Positions 11,851-24,575 are shown, numbered from the stretch's first letter. The stretch is 64,000 nucleotides of DNA from Absidia repens (GCA_002105175.1 MCGE01000001.1:3831515-3895514); one strand, 5' to 3'. Notes: generated from the sequence alone by a model not told the origin. Translations and numbers: made by a program.

Positions 11851-12695
11851 CTACCATTCATATTTATCAGTGTGAAAATATTTTGAAATTCAATATAGAA
11901 AATTGCAACAACCAATTTGACTCTACACTCCCGCTGAACCGCACCAGTACAATACAAACACAAACACACACACACAACACAAAAAAAAAAAAAAAAAAAA
12001 AAAAAAACGAAGGCCAATTCCAACATTGTAAAAATTTGAAAAAATATGAAGATCATAGGATAAAAAATATGTTTATTTAAAACTTTAATTTACGTGTACC
12101 AAGCTACTGTAGTTTTAAAAAAAGGGAAGGGCGGTAATCATAACTAAGTCTAACTAACTACAATAACACCGCTGTTGCTAATCCTTCTGTCCCAATATCG
12201 AGCTCACATCTAATAGTCCATATATCGCTTGTTCCTGATGCACTTTGGCGACCACTACAAAGATCGGATAATAACTACCTATAATAAGCTGTCAAATTCT
12301 AATATCGAATTTTCAATTCAGTCTATCCATGTAACTAACCAAGACCAATAGGAGACCCAAGCCTTTATTTCATAAAAATCCACTTGTTCTTAAAAGGTGA
12401 GTACAATCAAAATCCGAGGCGGTAGCTGGAATGTAAGGTTTCAATGGTTGAGCGATCGGCTTGATGATGATGTTCCTATCAGGCATACATTCCAAAACTT
12501 CCAATATATTGATATCAGTGCTGTGAGATTATTTGAATGAGAGTGAGTAAAAAAAAAAAGGGGGGAGGGAGAATAAAATGATAAAAAGATTGGGTGAGGG
12601 TATAGTAAGATAAAAAAAAAAAGGATTTCTGCAAGCATGATCAATAAAACGCCGCTTGCGGTCATACAAATGTTTTATTCATCAATAAACCATTA

Positions 12696-14015
<1,320 letters not shown>

Positions 14016-14321
14016 AGGAATGATGATGATGAATAAATAAAAAGAGTTGTAAATAAATAAAAAAAATTGTCCCCAACGTCCTTTTATGCTCACAGATTCA
14101 AACACCGAAACCATGACAACCAAATCGTTCCACTAGCAAGCAACAGGAACAAAGATAAAAATAAAACGAGTAGAATACAATACATGAAAGAAGTTCTTTA
14201 TTTGAATTTTATTGTAAAAAACGAATCAAGAATATAAATGTAGAATCAAAAACAAGGACAAAAGAGGACATTTTGCCAAAGCATGCAGTGAGTGGAGAGA
14301 GTGCAGCGGAAGGCCAACAAA
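14016..14321. other. spacer: promoter of the epimerase and 3' flank of uS11
   Basis: Both flanking genes are on the minus strand, so this 306 bp gap must hold the uS11 3' end and the epimerase promoter. It contains ATAAATAAA-type repeats (14030-14065) and a T/A-rich stretch near 14200. No further gene was seen. Confidence 0.5.
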
Positions 14322-14973
14322 CTAGAGACGACGACCACGACGACCACCCTTTCTTCTGGTGCTGTCAGTAGGGATAGGGGTAGTATCTTCGATACGACCA
14401 ATGCGCATACCAGCACGGGCAAGAGCACGGAGAGCACTTTGACCACCGGGACCAGGGGTCTTGACACCAGTACCACCAGTAGCACGGATCTTGACGTGGA
14501 GAGCGTTGATACCGAGTTCCTTACACTTGGCAGCAACATCTTGAGCAGCCAACATAGCAGCGTAAGGAGAGGATTCATCACGATCAGCCTTGACCTTCAT
14601 ACCACCAGTAACACGGGAGATGGTTTCACGACCAGAGAGATCAGTAACGTGAACGAAGGTATCGTTGAAGGAAGCGAAGATGTGAGCAACACCGAAAACG
14701 AGTTCACCTTCACGGACTTGAGGACCGAGGGTCACAGTTTCAACAGGCTTCTTGGCAATAGCACGCTTGGACTAAATTGTAAGAAAGAAAAAGATATTTC
14801 ATTTAAAATACTTGATCGAATCGTTTTTCCCCTATGCCCATCTATCCATCCATCCATCCATCTATCCATCTATCTCATTCCATCCATAACTTATATATCT
14901 ATCCCAACTATCATATCTACACAATGATATGATCCCCCAACTTTTAATGCGTTTGGTGAATGGTGCTTACCAT
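14322..14973 (-). CDS. RPS14: 40S ribosomal protein uS11 (RPS14)
   Basis: uS11 binds 18S rRNA on the platform of the small subunit. Minus-strand exon 1 is only the start codon (14973-14971), immediately followed by GTAAGC. Exon 2 (14771-14322) begins TCC AAG CGT and supplies the remaining 149 residues, giving 150 in total, the normal eukaryotic length. Clear family motifs are '[23 protein letters not shown]', '[20 protein letters not shown]', '[18 protein letters not shown]' and the basic C-terminal tail '[12 protein letters not shown]'. The codon usage is visibly more biased (GTC, ACC, AAG) than in neighbours, as expected for a highly expressed ribosomal gene. An intron directly after ATG is common in ribosomal protein genes. 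Confidence 0.98.
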
Positions 14974-15321
14974 GATGATATTTAAAGAGAAAGATCGAAA
15001 AAAATGATGGAGCGGCCAACGCACCCTTTTTGATGCCCACATAAAATAAATTAAGTCACCGCCTGCGGCTTTGATGAAACGCCGACTTCAACTCTAGTCA
15101 CTTTTCACAAAACAAAAAAAGGCACTTCCAACAATTTCTGTTTCTTTTTTCTTTTCTTATTTTTGTGATACTCATCCTGTATATATTATATCATGAACAC
15201 GTAAGAACCTCTCTCTTTCTCTCTATTTCTTCATTCAAATTAAATATGGAAACAGAAGCCTTGTTTGTACCTGTGTTCTCATTCATGTTTTGTTTGTATA
15301 CTTGTTCATATTTATTATAGA
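14974..15321. promoter_or_regulatory. shared divergent promoter region of uS11 and eIF3g
   Basis: Only 348 bp separate the start codons of two oppositely oriented translation genes, so they probably share control elements. The segment carries a GC-rich partly palindromic element, CCGCCTGCGG, with a nearby CGCCG (15059-15090). A pyrimidine-rich stretch (15130-15240) precedes the eIF3g start. A GTAAGA at 15198 and a TTATAG at 15315-15320 could define a 5' intron of eIF3g. Regulatory function is inferred from position only. Confidence 0.45.
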
Positions 15322-16509
15322 ATGCAGAGCAAGTCATCTTGGGCAGACGATATTGAAGACGAAGGTATGCAAAAGCAAAAACAATAACAATAGCAAAGAA
15401 ACAACGTGTGCCATTGTTTTCTTCTAATGGCAGTTATGCCGTGATACTAATGCTGTTATTTATTTATATTTATATGCCTATACAGATCCATATCAACCCA
15501 AGGTTTTCACTGACGAAAATGGTATCAAAAATATTGTCGAATACAAAGAAAACGACGCCGGAAAAAAAATCAAGGTAAGGAAAGCATTGGTGTTGTTTAG
15601 TAGAAGACGGAAACGACTGAGGAAAAGATCACGGTTTCATTCTATAGATGTGCATGAATGTTCTAATAACTTGAGCTTTTGTATTGCCATAGATTACTCG
15701 CAAAATTCGATCCACTCTCAAGACCGAACATGTCAACAAATCTGTAGCTCAGCGAAAAAAGTGGGCCAAATTCGGTGAAGAACAAGGCAACAAACCAGGA
15801 CCAGATCTATCAACTACCACCATTGGGGAAAACATTCCCTTGAAATTAGGTTCTAAGGCTGGAAAGGTAAATACTTAAAAAAATTAAGGATATGGTAGGT
15901 AATAAGTGAGGCTTACTGAAATATTGCTTATCTTTTTTTTAGAGCGTCGAAACAGCCGCAGCGGAAGAAGCACAGGACAAAGTACGTACCCAGCTCAAAT
16001 CCAAGAATATCATGTGTCGTATTTGTAAAGGCGAACATTTTACATCCAAGTGTCCTTACAAGGATACATTGCAACCTCTGGACGAAATCGCCAATTCTTT
16101 GGAAGCTGTCAAAATGGAATCACCTGCCGCCTCTGGTGCCAACTCACCAGAACCGTCTTCTGCTGGTGGCCCTAATAAATATACTCCTCCTCATCTCCGA
16201 AATAAAGCCCCTGGTGCCGGTGCTCCTGCTGGTGAATCCATGCGTGGTGAAAGACGGGACGACAACTGTACCTTACGTGTTACCAACTTGTCCGAAGATG
16301 TTGTCGACAACGATATTCATGATCTCTTCCGTCGCTTTGGTAGTATCACTCGTGTCTTTTTGGCTCGGGATCGTGAAACTCGTATGTGTAAAGGGTTTGC
16401 CTTCGTCTCTTTTGCCGATCGGGAGGATGCTGAACGTGCCCAACAAGCGGTCAATGGTTATGGTTATGACAACCTTATTCTCAGGGTCGAATTTGCGCGT
16501 AGCCAATAG
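15322..16509 (+). CDS. TIF35: translation initiation factor eIF3 subunit g
   Basis: eIF3g is an RNA-binding subunit of the eIF3 complex needed for scanning and initiation on 40S subunits. Exons 15322-15364, 15486-15574, 15693-15866 and 15943-16509 join in frame to give 290 residues. The N-terminal half has 'SSWADDIEDE' and the Lys/Arg-rich eIF3g domain ending in 'VAQRKKWAKFGEE'. A CCHC zinc knuckle follows (C-x2-C-x4-H-x4-C, 'CRICKGEHFTSKC'). After a Ser/Pro/Gly linker with 'KYTPPHLR', a C-terminal RRM has RNP2 'LRVTNL' and RNP1 'KGFAFVSF'. An upstream ATG at 15193 could add three residues through an intron (15201-15320, ATG AAC AC joined to A ATG). I kept the 15322 ATG because it already gives the family N-terminus. 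Confidence 0.95.
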
Positions 16510-17117
16510 GTCAATGTAGTTAGTTGTAGTTATTTTGTAGTAAACCCCCCCCCTCCTTTCCTCGTCCCTTGTCTTTCCCCACCCCACACGTTACACTTTT
16601 GATATCAATATTATAGTACTCATTATTTACGAAAAAAAAAATAAAATTGCAATTTTTTTTATCCACATTCATCTTATATATCTGTCTTTGTATATCTCAA
16701 AATAAAACGTTGCATGGTGATGGTGATGGTATTTTCGGCTGATGACAATTCACGACACGCGTCAGTCACTATTAGCTCACATAAAAGCCCGCTCTGTCAT
16801 GCATACTGTATTTTAAGTTTCAATTGAGACAAAGTGCAATTTTTTTTTGGATCATAGAAACTGTATTTCATCCCAAAAGAAGTATCATGATTCACCATAT
16901 ATACAAATTTTGCTTTTCATTCATTCATTCATTCAAAAAAAAAAAAGAAAAAAAAAAGCATATTCCAAATAAACCTATCTCGTTTCATCATATATACAAA
17001 TGTTTGTTTTTTATTCATAAAAAAAGATCATTATAAAACAAAAGATCATTATCTAATATGACTAAACTACTATCCACAAAAATCATGGTCATCGCATCAC
17101 TGATTGTATTCAAAAGA
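16510..17117. other. convergent 3' flanks of eIF3g and gamma-tubulin
   Basis: This is a tail-to-tail intergenic stretch. It contains ATAAAA/AATAAA-like signals for the plus gene near 16640-16710. It also has two near-copies of 'TCATATATACAAAT' (about 16893 and 16988), a CATT repeat (16919-16935) and A-rich tracts. No gene was seen. Confidence 0.55.
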
Positions 17118-17203
17118 TTATGACTCCATTTTGTCCTTCATTCCCTACAATCCAAATTTAAAAAATGAGTGACTTGACCCTTAGTATACTATTACTTTTT
17201 TTG

Positions 17204-17255
<52 letters not shown>

Positions 17256-19216
17256 AGAAAAAACTTACATAATTGACATAATCCGGTGTTTCACATGCTT
17301 CGTATTCATCAATCAGATCTTGCACCACATTTCTTGAATCATCAAATTCATCCAAATTGTCAGAAAACATAGGATGTTTTCGGTATTGTTCCAAGAAAGC
17401 GTTTCGTTTTCGTAGTCGGTCATATTGATCACATGTTCGCTTGAATAACTAGTATAGTAAAGAGGTAAAGAATTTCAGAGTTAGTATAAAAATAATATAT
17501 ATATATATATAAGCGTTATGATATGTTTACCGAAGCTATGCTTGTATGATTTGCTAACATTAGACCGCTGACACGATGAGGAGTTTGAACATAAGGCGAT
17601 TTCTTTGACAACGCAACTTGAATGCTCGCCGGACCCCATGGGATAAATTGTGCAAGGCGACGTTCCCGAATACGCAATAGAGATTTGTGGACCTAAATTA
17701 CCAAAAAAAAAAAAAAAAATTGTTAGTGTCTTGACTCTTGTATTTATCCTTCCAGCTCTTTTTAGACACCACTTACTTCTGTTGGATCAGCTTCACCTTG
17801 AATAATATCCAGTACAGAGATATAGCAACTTCGTTTGGATGGCACAGTCGAGACCATTCGATTTTTGGGTTGTAATAAACGGCGCATCACATCTAAAACG
17901 GTGGTTTTCCTTACTGATTTGGCCTATACGTCATCAAAGGTATCAAGAAATTCGTAAATAATTGTAAATGATTTTATATTTATGTTACTTACCTTGTCCA
18001 CTTGTTCGCTTGAGAACGGAGTATAAGCAGTTGTCAAGAAGTGGCATCGAGGAGTTGGAATCAAAGACGAGACAATACCAACAAGATCGTTGTTCATATA
18101 GCCGGGATATCGCAAAGTGGTTGTACTGGCAGACATAACAGTGGAGACAAGTTGATTTGTTTGTTCAAAGGTGGGTGTTTGGATATGTAAGCGATCAGAC
18201 GCTATCCTAGCGAGGGCGGCATTATCGAGGACAACCTAAGCATCAAAGGAGTTGATACATTACTGAGCGTCTTGTCTTTCTTTCTTTTTCTGCAGAGACA
18301 ACACTTACCACACTGTCAGCATTACAGGTCAACCGTTTCAAGGTAAGCATACTATTGTAAGGTTGGACAACAATATCAGAGACTTCTTCCGAGTTTGGGA
18401 ATACAGAGTAAGTTTGAATCAATTTCTTGGGGTAGCGATCATTCAAACGTTCCAATAAGAAGGATCCTAACCCAGACCCTGTACCGCCAGCAATAGAATG
18501 GAGTAGCATGAAACCCTATACAAAAACAAAAAAAGTGGCCTCTAAATTAGTATACATCAATCATATTCGCCTCTGCATTTACTTACCTCTAAAGAATCAC
18601 TACCATCTGCTTCCCTATCTACCATATCAATGATATCTTCGTACACCTTTTCCCCTTGAGAGTATCCGTATGACCAAATATTACCAGCGCCACCACCATC
18701 GTTGGCTACAAACATATTTTCAGGGTTGTATAAATTGGCAAAAGGCGACTCACGAATGGTGTTAATAACCTACAAAGTTCCATAATGAGTATCTGTGTTA
18801 GTCAACTGAAGAATTTATCATAAAAGGATAAGATGAAGAATACTGGTTTGGTGAAGTTTTTACCCTTGGTTCAAGATCCAATAGCAAGGCACGGGGAATA
18901 TAGTGCTCATCATCGGCCTATTTACAAACGAGAAAGCGAGGACATGTTACTTGCGATTTCAGAAATATATGAGATTATGATATAAGTTACCTGATAAAAG
19001 AAGACGTCTTTACGATCGCCACCTTCAGTTGCAAAGTCTTCCAAAGTACCGTCGCTGCTAATACCGTGTTCAGCACATATTTGTCGCCAGAATTCACTGC
19101 CAACTGTAAAATAGAAAATACAGAAAGATGAGTACGATTAGATAGCGCTTGTAGGGAAAATACATACTTTGATTTCCGCATTGTCCTGCTTGTAAGGTAA
19201 TGATTTCACGTGGCAT
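17118..19216 (-). CDS. TUBG: gamma-tubulin
   Basis: Gamma-tubulin nucleates microtubules at the spindle pole body. The first exon reads '[16 protein letters not shown]' (19216-19168), followed by '[15 protein letters not shown]'. The tubulin signature '[11 protein letters not shown]' lies in the exon at about 18243-18509. Gamma-specific blocks are '[13 protein letters not shown]', 'QTYSVFPN', '[18 protein letters not shown]', '[20 protein letters not shown]' and '[11 protein letters not shown]'. The gene has about nine introns. The last coding exon is tiny: after TAT at 17269 a GTAAGT donor opens an intron carrying a 51-nt poly-A (plus strand), and the best acceptor (TTGTAG at 17150-17145) gives a terminal 'GMKDKMES' and a TAA at 17118. 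That terminus resembles other gamma-tubulins in length but is the least certain part. Total length is about 450 residues, as usual. Confidence 0.95.
17204..17254 (+). repeat. 51-nt poly-A tract in the last intron of gamma-tubulin
   Basis: An uninterrupted run of A on the plus strand (poly-T in the transcript) lies inside the terminal intron. It would act as a very long polypyrimidine tract. Its length is probably unstable and may be misassembled. Confidence 0.9.
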
Positions 19217-19452
19217 GATTAGATTGATCAATACACTGTAAATATAAAAATAAAAATAAAAAAGATAAAGAAAGTGTTGTGAGCTGAAAGGCAAACACGA
19301 AAAAAGAATTTCAAAAATGGCGGCGTTTCAAATCAATTTTGCCAAAAATATAGGAACATAATGTATATACAGGTAAAAATGAAAAGGTTTTTGTTTATTT
19401 GTAAAATATGCATCATGTAATATAAAAGGGCAAAAGGTAAAATTCTAATAAT

Positions 19453-20683
19453 CTAATTGGATGATTTTTGTTCGAGAAGGTTATTTTGATAATCATGAAG
19501 ACGTAATAAATTGCGTTCCAACATGGCTACCGTCACCTTACCAACCGAGGGAACAAAAATGGAGGCCTTGGACTTGATGTCGTCTTCAAAGTTGGCAGAA
19601 GAGGAAAAGTTGATAGCGATCACACCTTCCTTCAACAAAGTTGTAGGCATCTTGTATTTGGGGGTAGGCACACCGGTAATAACAACGTCCGATAAAGGCA
19701 CCACGTCTTCCACCTTGGCGTCAATATCTTCTACCTTGTGTGCGGTCAACTTGATACCGGATCCACGAGTAAATACTTGAATACCATTCACATCCACAGA
19801 GTAGACCTTGGCACCATCGTTGGCTAACATGGCAGCTAATGGTCGGCCCACGATTTCGCTACGATTGATCACAGTGATGGTTCGACCGTATAAACGATTG
19901 CCATAAGGAAGGACAGTATTGTAGACACCGACAAATTCAAGAATCTATAGATACAGAAGATAAATCATTCATTTCTTTTCCCATATGGTGTATACCCTTT
20001 TATTCATACATACCTTTACACAAGCAAGTGGTGTACAAGGAATAATACATTTCATTGTTTCAGATTCATCCATATAGCGAACATTATGGTAAACGTTGTA
20101 CACAAATTTGTGGCAAAGACCTTCAACATCCTTCAAAGTGCTAACACAACTTTGGAGATACAAGTCCTGTAATATACAGAAAACGAAAACTATCAATGCA
20201 CATGCTCAATTTCTTTTCCCTAGCCCATGCTCTGTATCGTTTTTTATCCAATTCTTACCTGTTTGCCACCAAAAACGGGATAATAGACCATGATACCATT
20301 GACTTCCTTTTCTTCATTGGCTTCGGTAATCTTTTCTTCCAAGTCTTGCTTATCCACTTTTCGAAGTTCAAAGGCGACACCAGTTTCCGCACAGGTCTTG
20401 GCTGTCCACTCAGCATACTTTTTGGCGGCAGGATCGTCGTTAGCAAGGAAACCCACCAACTTGGGGCAAATGTTGCGTTCCTTAATATCCTTCTTCATTT
20501 GCTCTCTAGAAACATATCGGAAGAGAGGGAAGGAGAGGATTAGTTAGCAATAAGTTTTGACATTTTTGACAGGTGAACTTGAATGAGGAGGTATCACGAC
20601 CAGATTCAGGTACTAACTAATATTGCTTACCTGAAAGAAGCAGACACCTTGGAAGCAAGCACAGTTTTACAAGAGACAGTCAT
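19453..20683 (-). CDS. MTD1: NAD-dependent 5,10-methylenetetrahydrofolate dehydrogenase
   Basis: This is the cytosolic monofunctional enzyme of fungal one-carbon metabolism (yeast Mtd1 type), oxidising methylene-THF to methenyl-THF with NAD. Exon 1 (20683-20631) encodes 'MTVSCKTVLASKVSASF'. The next begins with 'REQMKKDIKERN' and the conserved 'LVGFLANDDPAAKKYAEWTAKTC', followed by 'VNGIMVYYPVFGGKQ'. Later exons give 'KDVEGLCHKFVYNVYHNVRYMD', 'CIIPCTPLACVKILEF', 'INRSEIVGRPLAAMLANDGAKVYSVDVNGIQ' (nucleotide-binding Rossmann region) and 'SVGKVTVAMLERNLLRL'. Length is about 320 residues, normal for the family. The gene lies in tandem with gamma-tubulin, with only 236 bp between them. Confidence 0.95.
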
Positions 20684-20771
20684 GATGGCGGATTAGATGG
20701 ACCTAAACAGGGGACGGAGGGAATAAGAAGTATCAAAGAAGATAGGGAATAAAAGAGAGAAGAAGGAAAAG

Positions 20772-20802
<31 letters not shown>

Positions 20803-22867
20803 ATAAAAAAATGATCTCTTTAGAGAAAATTAAATATTGGAGTCCCGACGTCAACCATCCTATGACTCTATGAAAAAAAGAGTCCTACTATGACTCGAAT
20901 TTCAGCCACCGCATTTTTCTTTTCTGGGGTCGTTACAAGGGGTTGAGGATAAATCAACGTACAATTCACATTTAAAAAGGATAAATAACGGGTTGGAACG
21001 AATATCTGAATGTATTAGATTTATCATAATATTAGGATTATGACATGGTACGTTTAAAATCAATTTCCATGTCTATTAAATGTTTTGTGCGATTCGGTTT
21101 GATCCAACTGCTAAATTTTTCTATCTAGGGATTGTGGTCGCCAAAGCAGACATCATTTTCAAGTAATAGTCCGTTCACATGACTCCGCCTAACCCATCCA
21201 ACTAGTCCTTCAATAAAAAAAATATTAGGGAAATCTATATGAAAACACTCAGCGTTCTATACTTTTCAAATACCGATGACCCTCTACTATACAAAAAAAT
21301 AAATACCCAATCATTGATACCACATTCCCAGAAAAAGATCGCCCACCATTTTTTAAAAAAAAAGTCCAATCACTGACACCACAGAATACAGCCCGGTGTA
21401 TAGAATGATAATACCCATTTCAACAACACAAAAAAAAGACGAGATGATAATAATGGTGAATTTTGATCAAAGATAAAGATCTATGACTTTGAAATATCCT
21501 TCCATTCCTCCACTCATATCACCGTATCAATACCGCCACTACTTTTTTCCCCTCATCTGTCACCACCGCCAACATCTTTCTAAGTAATTGTAATAACTAT
21601 ATATATATACACCATTGCTGCTATATATAGTGGGAAATCCAGTGGTAAAATACGTTATAGTCTTTTTTTCAGACTAATGGCGTTCTTATCGACTTGACGT
21701 CTATAACTTTTACAATATCAGTCCCCTGAAGTTTCCAAGATCAAATCACCGCAATTTTTTTCCCATTTGAGTTACCAGTATTTAATCCCGCCCCATAACA
21801 ATTAGCATTATCGCTAACCCTACCACTACTACTATATATAATTCACTCAAGTGCGAAATGCAGAGGAGAAAGACATCAAAGTATTCGGTAATTGGGTCTT
21901 TTTTTTTAAAAAAAACACAAGCACATGCCTTTCTTCCTACACATAAATACACACACACACACATATATATATATATACCGGATTTTACCCTTGCCCATTC
22001 AATGAGACAATAGAAGGCATGAAAGAGATGAATGGTAAAAAACAAAACATGTTTAATTCAGATACGTACACAGTGTAAACTATGACAACTAACTCTATCC
22101 TAAGCTAATGGCACTAATTTAATATGAAGACTAATCTAGGTGAAGTTGAAATCACGAATCCAAAATGAAAGGGTTTTCCCATGATGTTTGTATTACATTT
22201 TTCAAAATGCCCCTGATCCAAGTTCTAACACTAATCCAAGATCATTATCGGTTCAATGAGGTTGCCAGTGAAGAAAGAAAAAATAAAAGAAAGAAAGAAA
22301 GAAAGAAAAAAGAGGAAATTGTGCGAAATAGTCAGAGTCGGAGTGGGAATATTTCAGTAGTACCTATGCAGACTCGGCCCAGCTTCCACTTCGACCACTC
22401 GGCCATTTTTTTTTTTGATATTTCGGTTAAATATTTACAAGCGCGACGAAAAAAAAAAAAAATTAAACTCGATACTTTTTCAGTGGAAGGAAAAGTCAAA
22501 GGTTCATGTGCTTTTTTTTTTTTTTCAAAAACGTTCGTTCTAGAAAAAAAAAACTTTATCAATTACCAGTTGTCTTTTAAACTAGCATCACGTTGTAAAT
22601 GAGCTGACGGCAATAAAATATCAAAAAGTCAAGTGTTCAGGCCGGGTAATTTTTATTATGCTAGATTAGAATTTGATAATATATACTGGACACCATTTAC
22701 CAACATTTACAGAATCTTTTTGCTTCGTGGACACGTTCTCGACGAAGCCGATGCCTACTATCCAATAAAATCATTCTGACCAGCTATATATACAGAGACA
22801 AAAAAAAAAAAAAAAAAAAAAAAAGGATTTCATTAGTGTTCATTATTTCCCCCCCCCCTCAGATATT
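20684..22867. other. intergenic region with a repeat copy; no gene seen
   Basis: This 2.2 kb stretch between MTD1 and the UPF0014 gene holds a poly-A run (20771-20800), short AT microsatellites (21600-21610, 21963-21978), a GAAA run (22279-22307) and a minus-strand copy of the dispersed repeat (22045-22412). Two weakly similar 'cactgacaccaca' / 'cattgataccaca' segments occur near 21312 and 21370. Open frames here are short and A/T-run driven. Confidence 0.6.
22045..22412 (-). repeat. dispersed repeat copy with the best-preserved tRNA-like A box, minus strand
   Basis: Reading the minus strand from 22412, TGGCCGAGTGGTCGAAGTGG (about 22405-22386) is a canonical class II tRNA (Leu/Ser) A box. 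After about 40 nt comes CTGAAATATTCCCACTCCGA, equivalent to the TTCAAATCCC B box of other copies. The conserved core follows (22264-22150; 'cttggattagtgttagaac', 'catcatgggaaaacccttt', 'cattttggattcgtgat'). The 3' motif CATTAGCTTAGGATAGAGTT and a TCTGAATTAAACATG end come last (about 22115-22048). This copy gives the strongest evidence that the family head is tRNA-derived. Confidence 0.72.
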
Positions 22868-24070
22868 TCATCTTATCGGATGTACCGTAACCAATGACAT
22901 GACGGCAAGACAAGAACAAGCAGTTATCATAAAAAAAATAATTTGCTGATATCGTAACGAGTTGGTCACACTGGAACCGCCCATGATTTGACCAGCCATG
23001 GCCCCTGGAATGACAATCAAGCCGGCGATGGACATACGCTGGATCGAAGGAAGCATGGCTAGCCGAACAGATTCTTGGGTCAATGTACGAGTGGCCTCCC
23101 ACCGAGTCGCCCCCATCGCCAACAGTGCTTCGACTCGATCCCCACTGGCATTCACCAAGCCTGTCACCAGCGTATTCAGGGACATTGCCATGGCGTTGAC
23201 GACCAGTCCCAATAAAAGTCCGATGGTTGGGATAAAGACCTCGGGTGACCATAAGGGAACTTTATTGATAGCAAATCGTATTCCGAGTACGCCAACCAAC
23301 ATGATTGAAAAAAGGGTGCACAAAAATACGGATAGAAACTACACAGAAAGGAGAAAAGCGGGGAGATTAAAATTTTTAATGTGCCAGGCATTTTCTCTCT
23401 CTCTTGATCTCTTTACTATTCCATGAAAGGAGTTATCAGCCTTGTTGAAGACTGTTTCAACGGTTGTCAAAAGAATCAAGATAACTAGCATAAAAAAAAA
23501 AGTTGAGCATTATCACCATTTCCATTAATAATATTATAATACTCACATGTCATCGATGCGATATAGTATGGATTTCGTTGCCGAAACAAGTCCTCTAAAA
23601 TAAACCCCTAGTTTAAAATGAGAGTCAGAAATAGGGTCACATTAGTAATAGAAAGACAGCGGATATCAACCTACCATAATAGTAAGCCTAAGAGTAAAAA
23701 AGTGGGGTTACATCAATGTCATCTTCGCTATTACTGTGAAGTCTACATACTGAATCAGGCATCTGGTGGCGCTGATTATCAAGGGTTTGGTGATTTTCAA
23801 ATTTAATGCAAAAGAAATAATAACTAGCGCAAAAAAAAAAAAAAATAGAAAAAAAAAGAAGGTTTTTGTACCCTCAATGAGGAAATGGAATACTAACTCT
23901 ATAATAGATAACACTGGAATCATGATGAGCTTACAATCAATGAGGAAGAAGCTACTTGCAATGGCAACATTGCCCATAGATAGATTTGGCATTTTATAGC
24001 CCCCTCCTCCATCATCTCCATTCATGTATGTTTGGTTTGGAGGACCGAAAATCGTTCGATAAATTTCCAT
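22868..24070 (-). CDS. UPF0014 family membrane permease (FetB / STAR2-ALS3-like)
   Basis: This family contains the bacterial FetB permease of the FetAB metal exporter and plant STAR2/ALS3, which work with a separate ATPase. The minus-strand start at 24070 gives 'MEIYRTIFGPPNQTYMNGDD'. The next blocks are 'MGNVAIASSFFLIDF', 'IISFALNLKITKPLIISATRCLIQ', a 13-nt exon (23687-23675) giving 'LTIM', then 'GFILEDLFRQRNPYYIASMTFILILLTTVETVF'. The last exon encodes the best conserved half: 'FIPTIGLLLGLVVNAMAMSLNTLVTGL', 'VEALLAMGATRWEATR', 'PSIQRMSIAGLIVIPGAMAGQIMGGSS' and 'YQQIIFFMITACSCL'. Phases agree throughout and about seven membrane segments are visible. No ATP-binding partner is adjacent. Substrate cannot be told from sequence. 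Confidence 0.9.
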
Positions 24071-24401
24071 TGAGCAATGATTAATCAAGAGACAAAGACC
24101 TTATTTTTTTTTTTTATTTTTTTTTTTTTTGAAAAGTGAACGGAGTTGGAGGACTTTTTATATGCGAAAACTTTCCGATGTCCATCCCCTCCCCCCCCCC
24201 TCCTCCCGTCATCATCGTTGTTACCGTCATATCGTCATCGCCAATCCTTTCGAATCCGACACAATCTATCCTCTTCCCCTGATTTATCATTTCTACCCCA
24301 GTAGAAAGTTATCTGATTTGACAACCTGTCATAAAAATAGACACACAGGTGACCCAAGTTCGCTCACACATTCACACGCATGAGGCATAGACAATGATAC
24401 G

Positions 24402-24445
<44 letters not shown>

Positions 24446-24575
24446 TAAACAAATGGTTTTTATTGTGTATAAAATAGATATAAATAAAATCAAATCAATA
24501 AATGTACATCAAAGCGATAAATAATCATACAAAAAACAAGGTAGTAATAATATAATCTAAGCATATCTAATTCCT
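24071..24575. other. intergenic spacer with ATA microsatellite
   Basis: This gap holds poly-T tracts (24101-24130), a C run (24189-24200), and an (ATA)n/(AAT)n microsatellite at about 24401-24445 just 3' of the TBC gene. An ATAAAATAGATATAAATAAAAT stretch (about 24469-24490) may hold poly(A) signals. No gene was seen. Confidence 0.6.
24401..24445 (+). repeat. (AAT)n microsatellite
   Basis: About 15 uninterrupted ATA/AAT units lie in the spacer 3' of the TBC-domain gene. It is a simple-sequence repeat with likely length variation. Confidence 0.9.

Larger units (their letters stand above)
6422..12695. other. 6.3 kb gene desert with repeat copies and simple-sequence tracts
   Basis: No convincing gene is visible here: open frames are short, run through homopolymers, and lack splice-compatible partners. 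The stretch holds several copies of the dispersed repeat annotated separately (6779-6803, 7064-7600, 7690-8375, 11266-11850). It also has long poly-T/poly-A runs (for example 6920-6946, 8797-8814, 11984-12007), a CA/GT-rich patch (9268-9320), an AT-trinucleotide run (about 9830-9865) and an AGAAC/CAGAA run near 10024-10046. The segment 9040-9480 is more GC-rich than its surroundings and open on the minus strand, but it resembles no protein I know. A non-coding RNA cannot be excluded. Confidence 0.6.

Noticed and set aside
22165..22602. Plus-strand 145-codon frame
   Set aside because: It crosses poly-A/poly-T runs and the minus-strand repeat copy; Lys/Phe-run composition indicates non-coding DNA.
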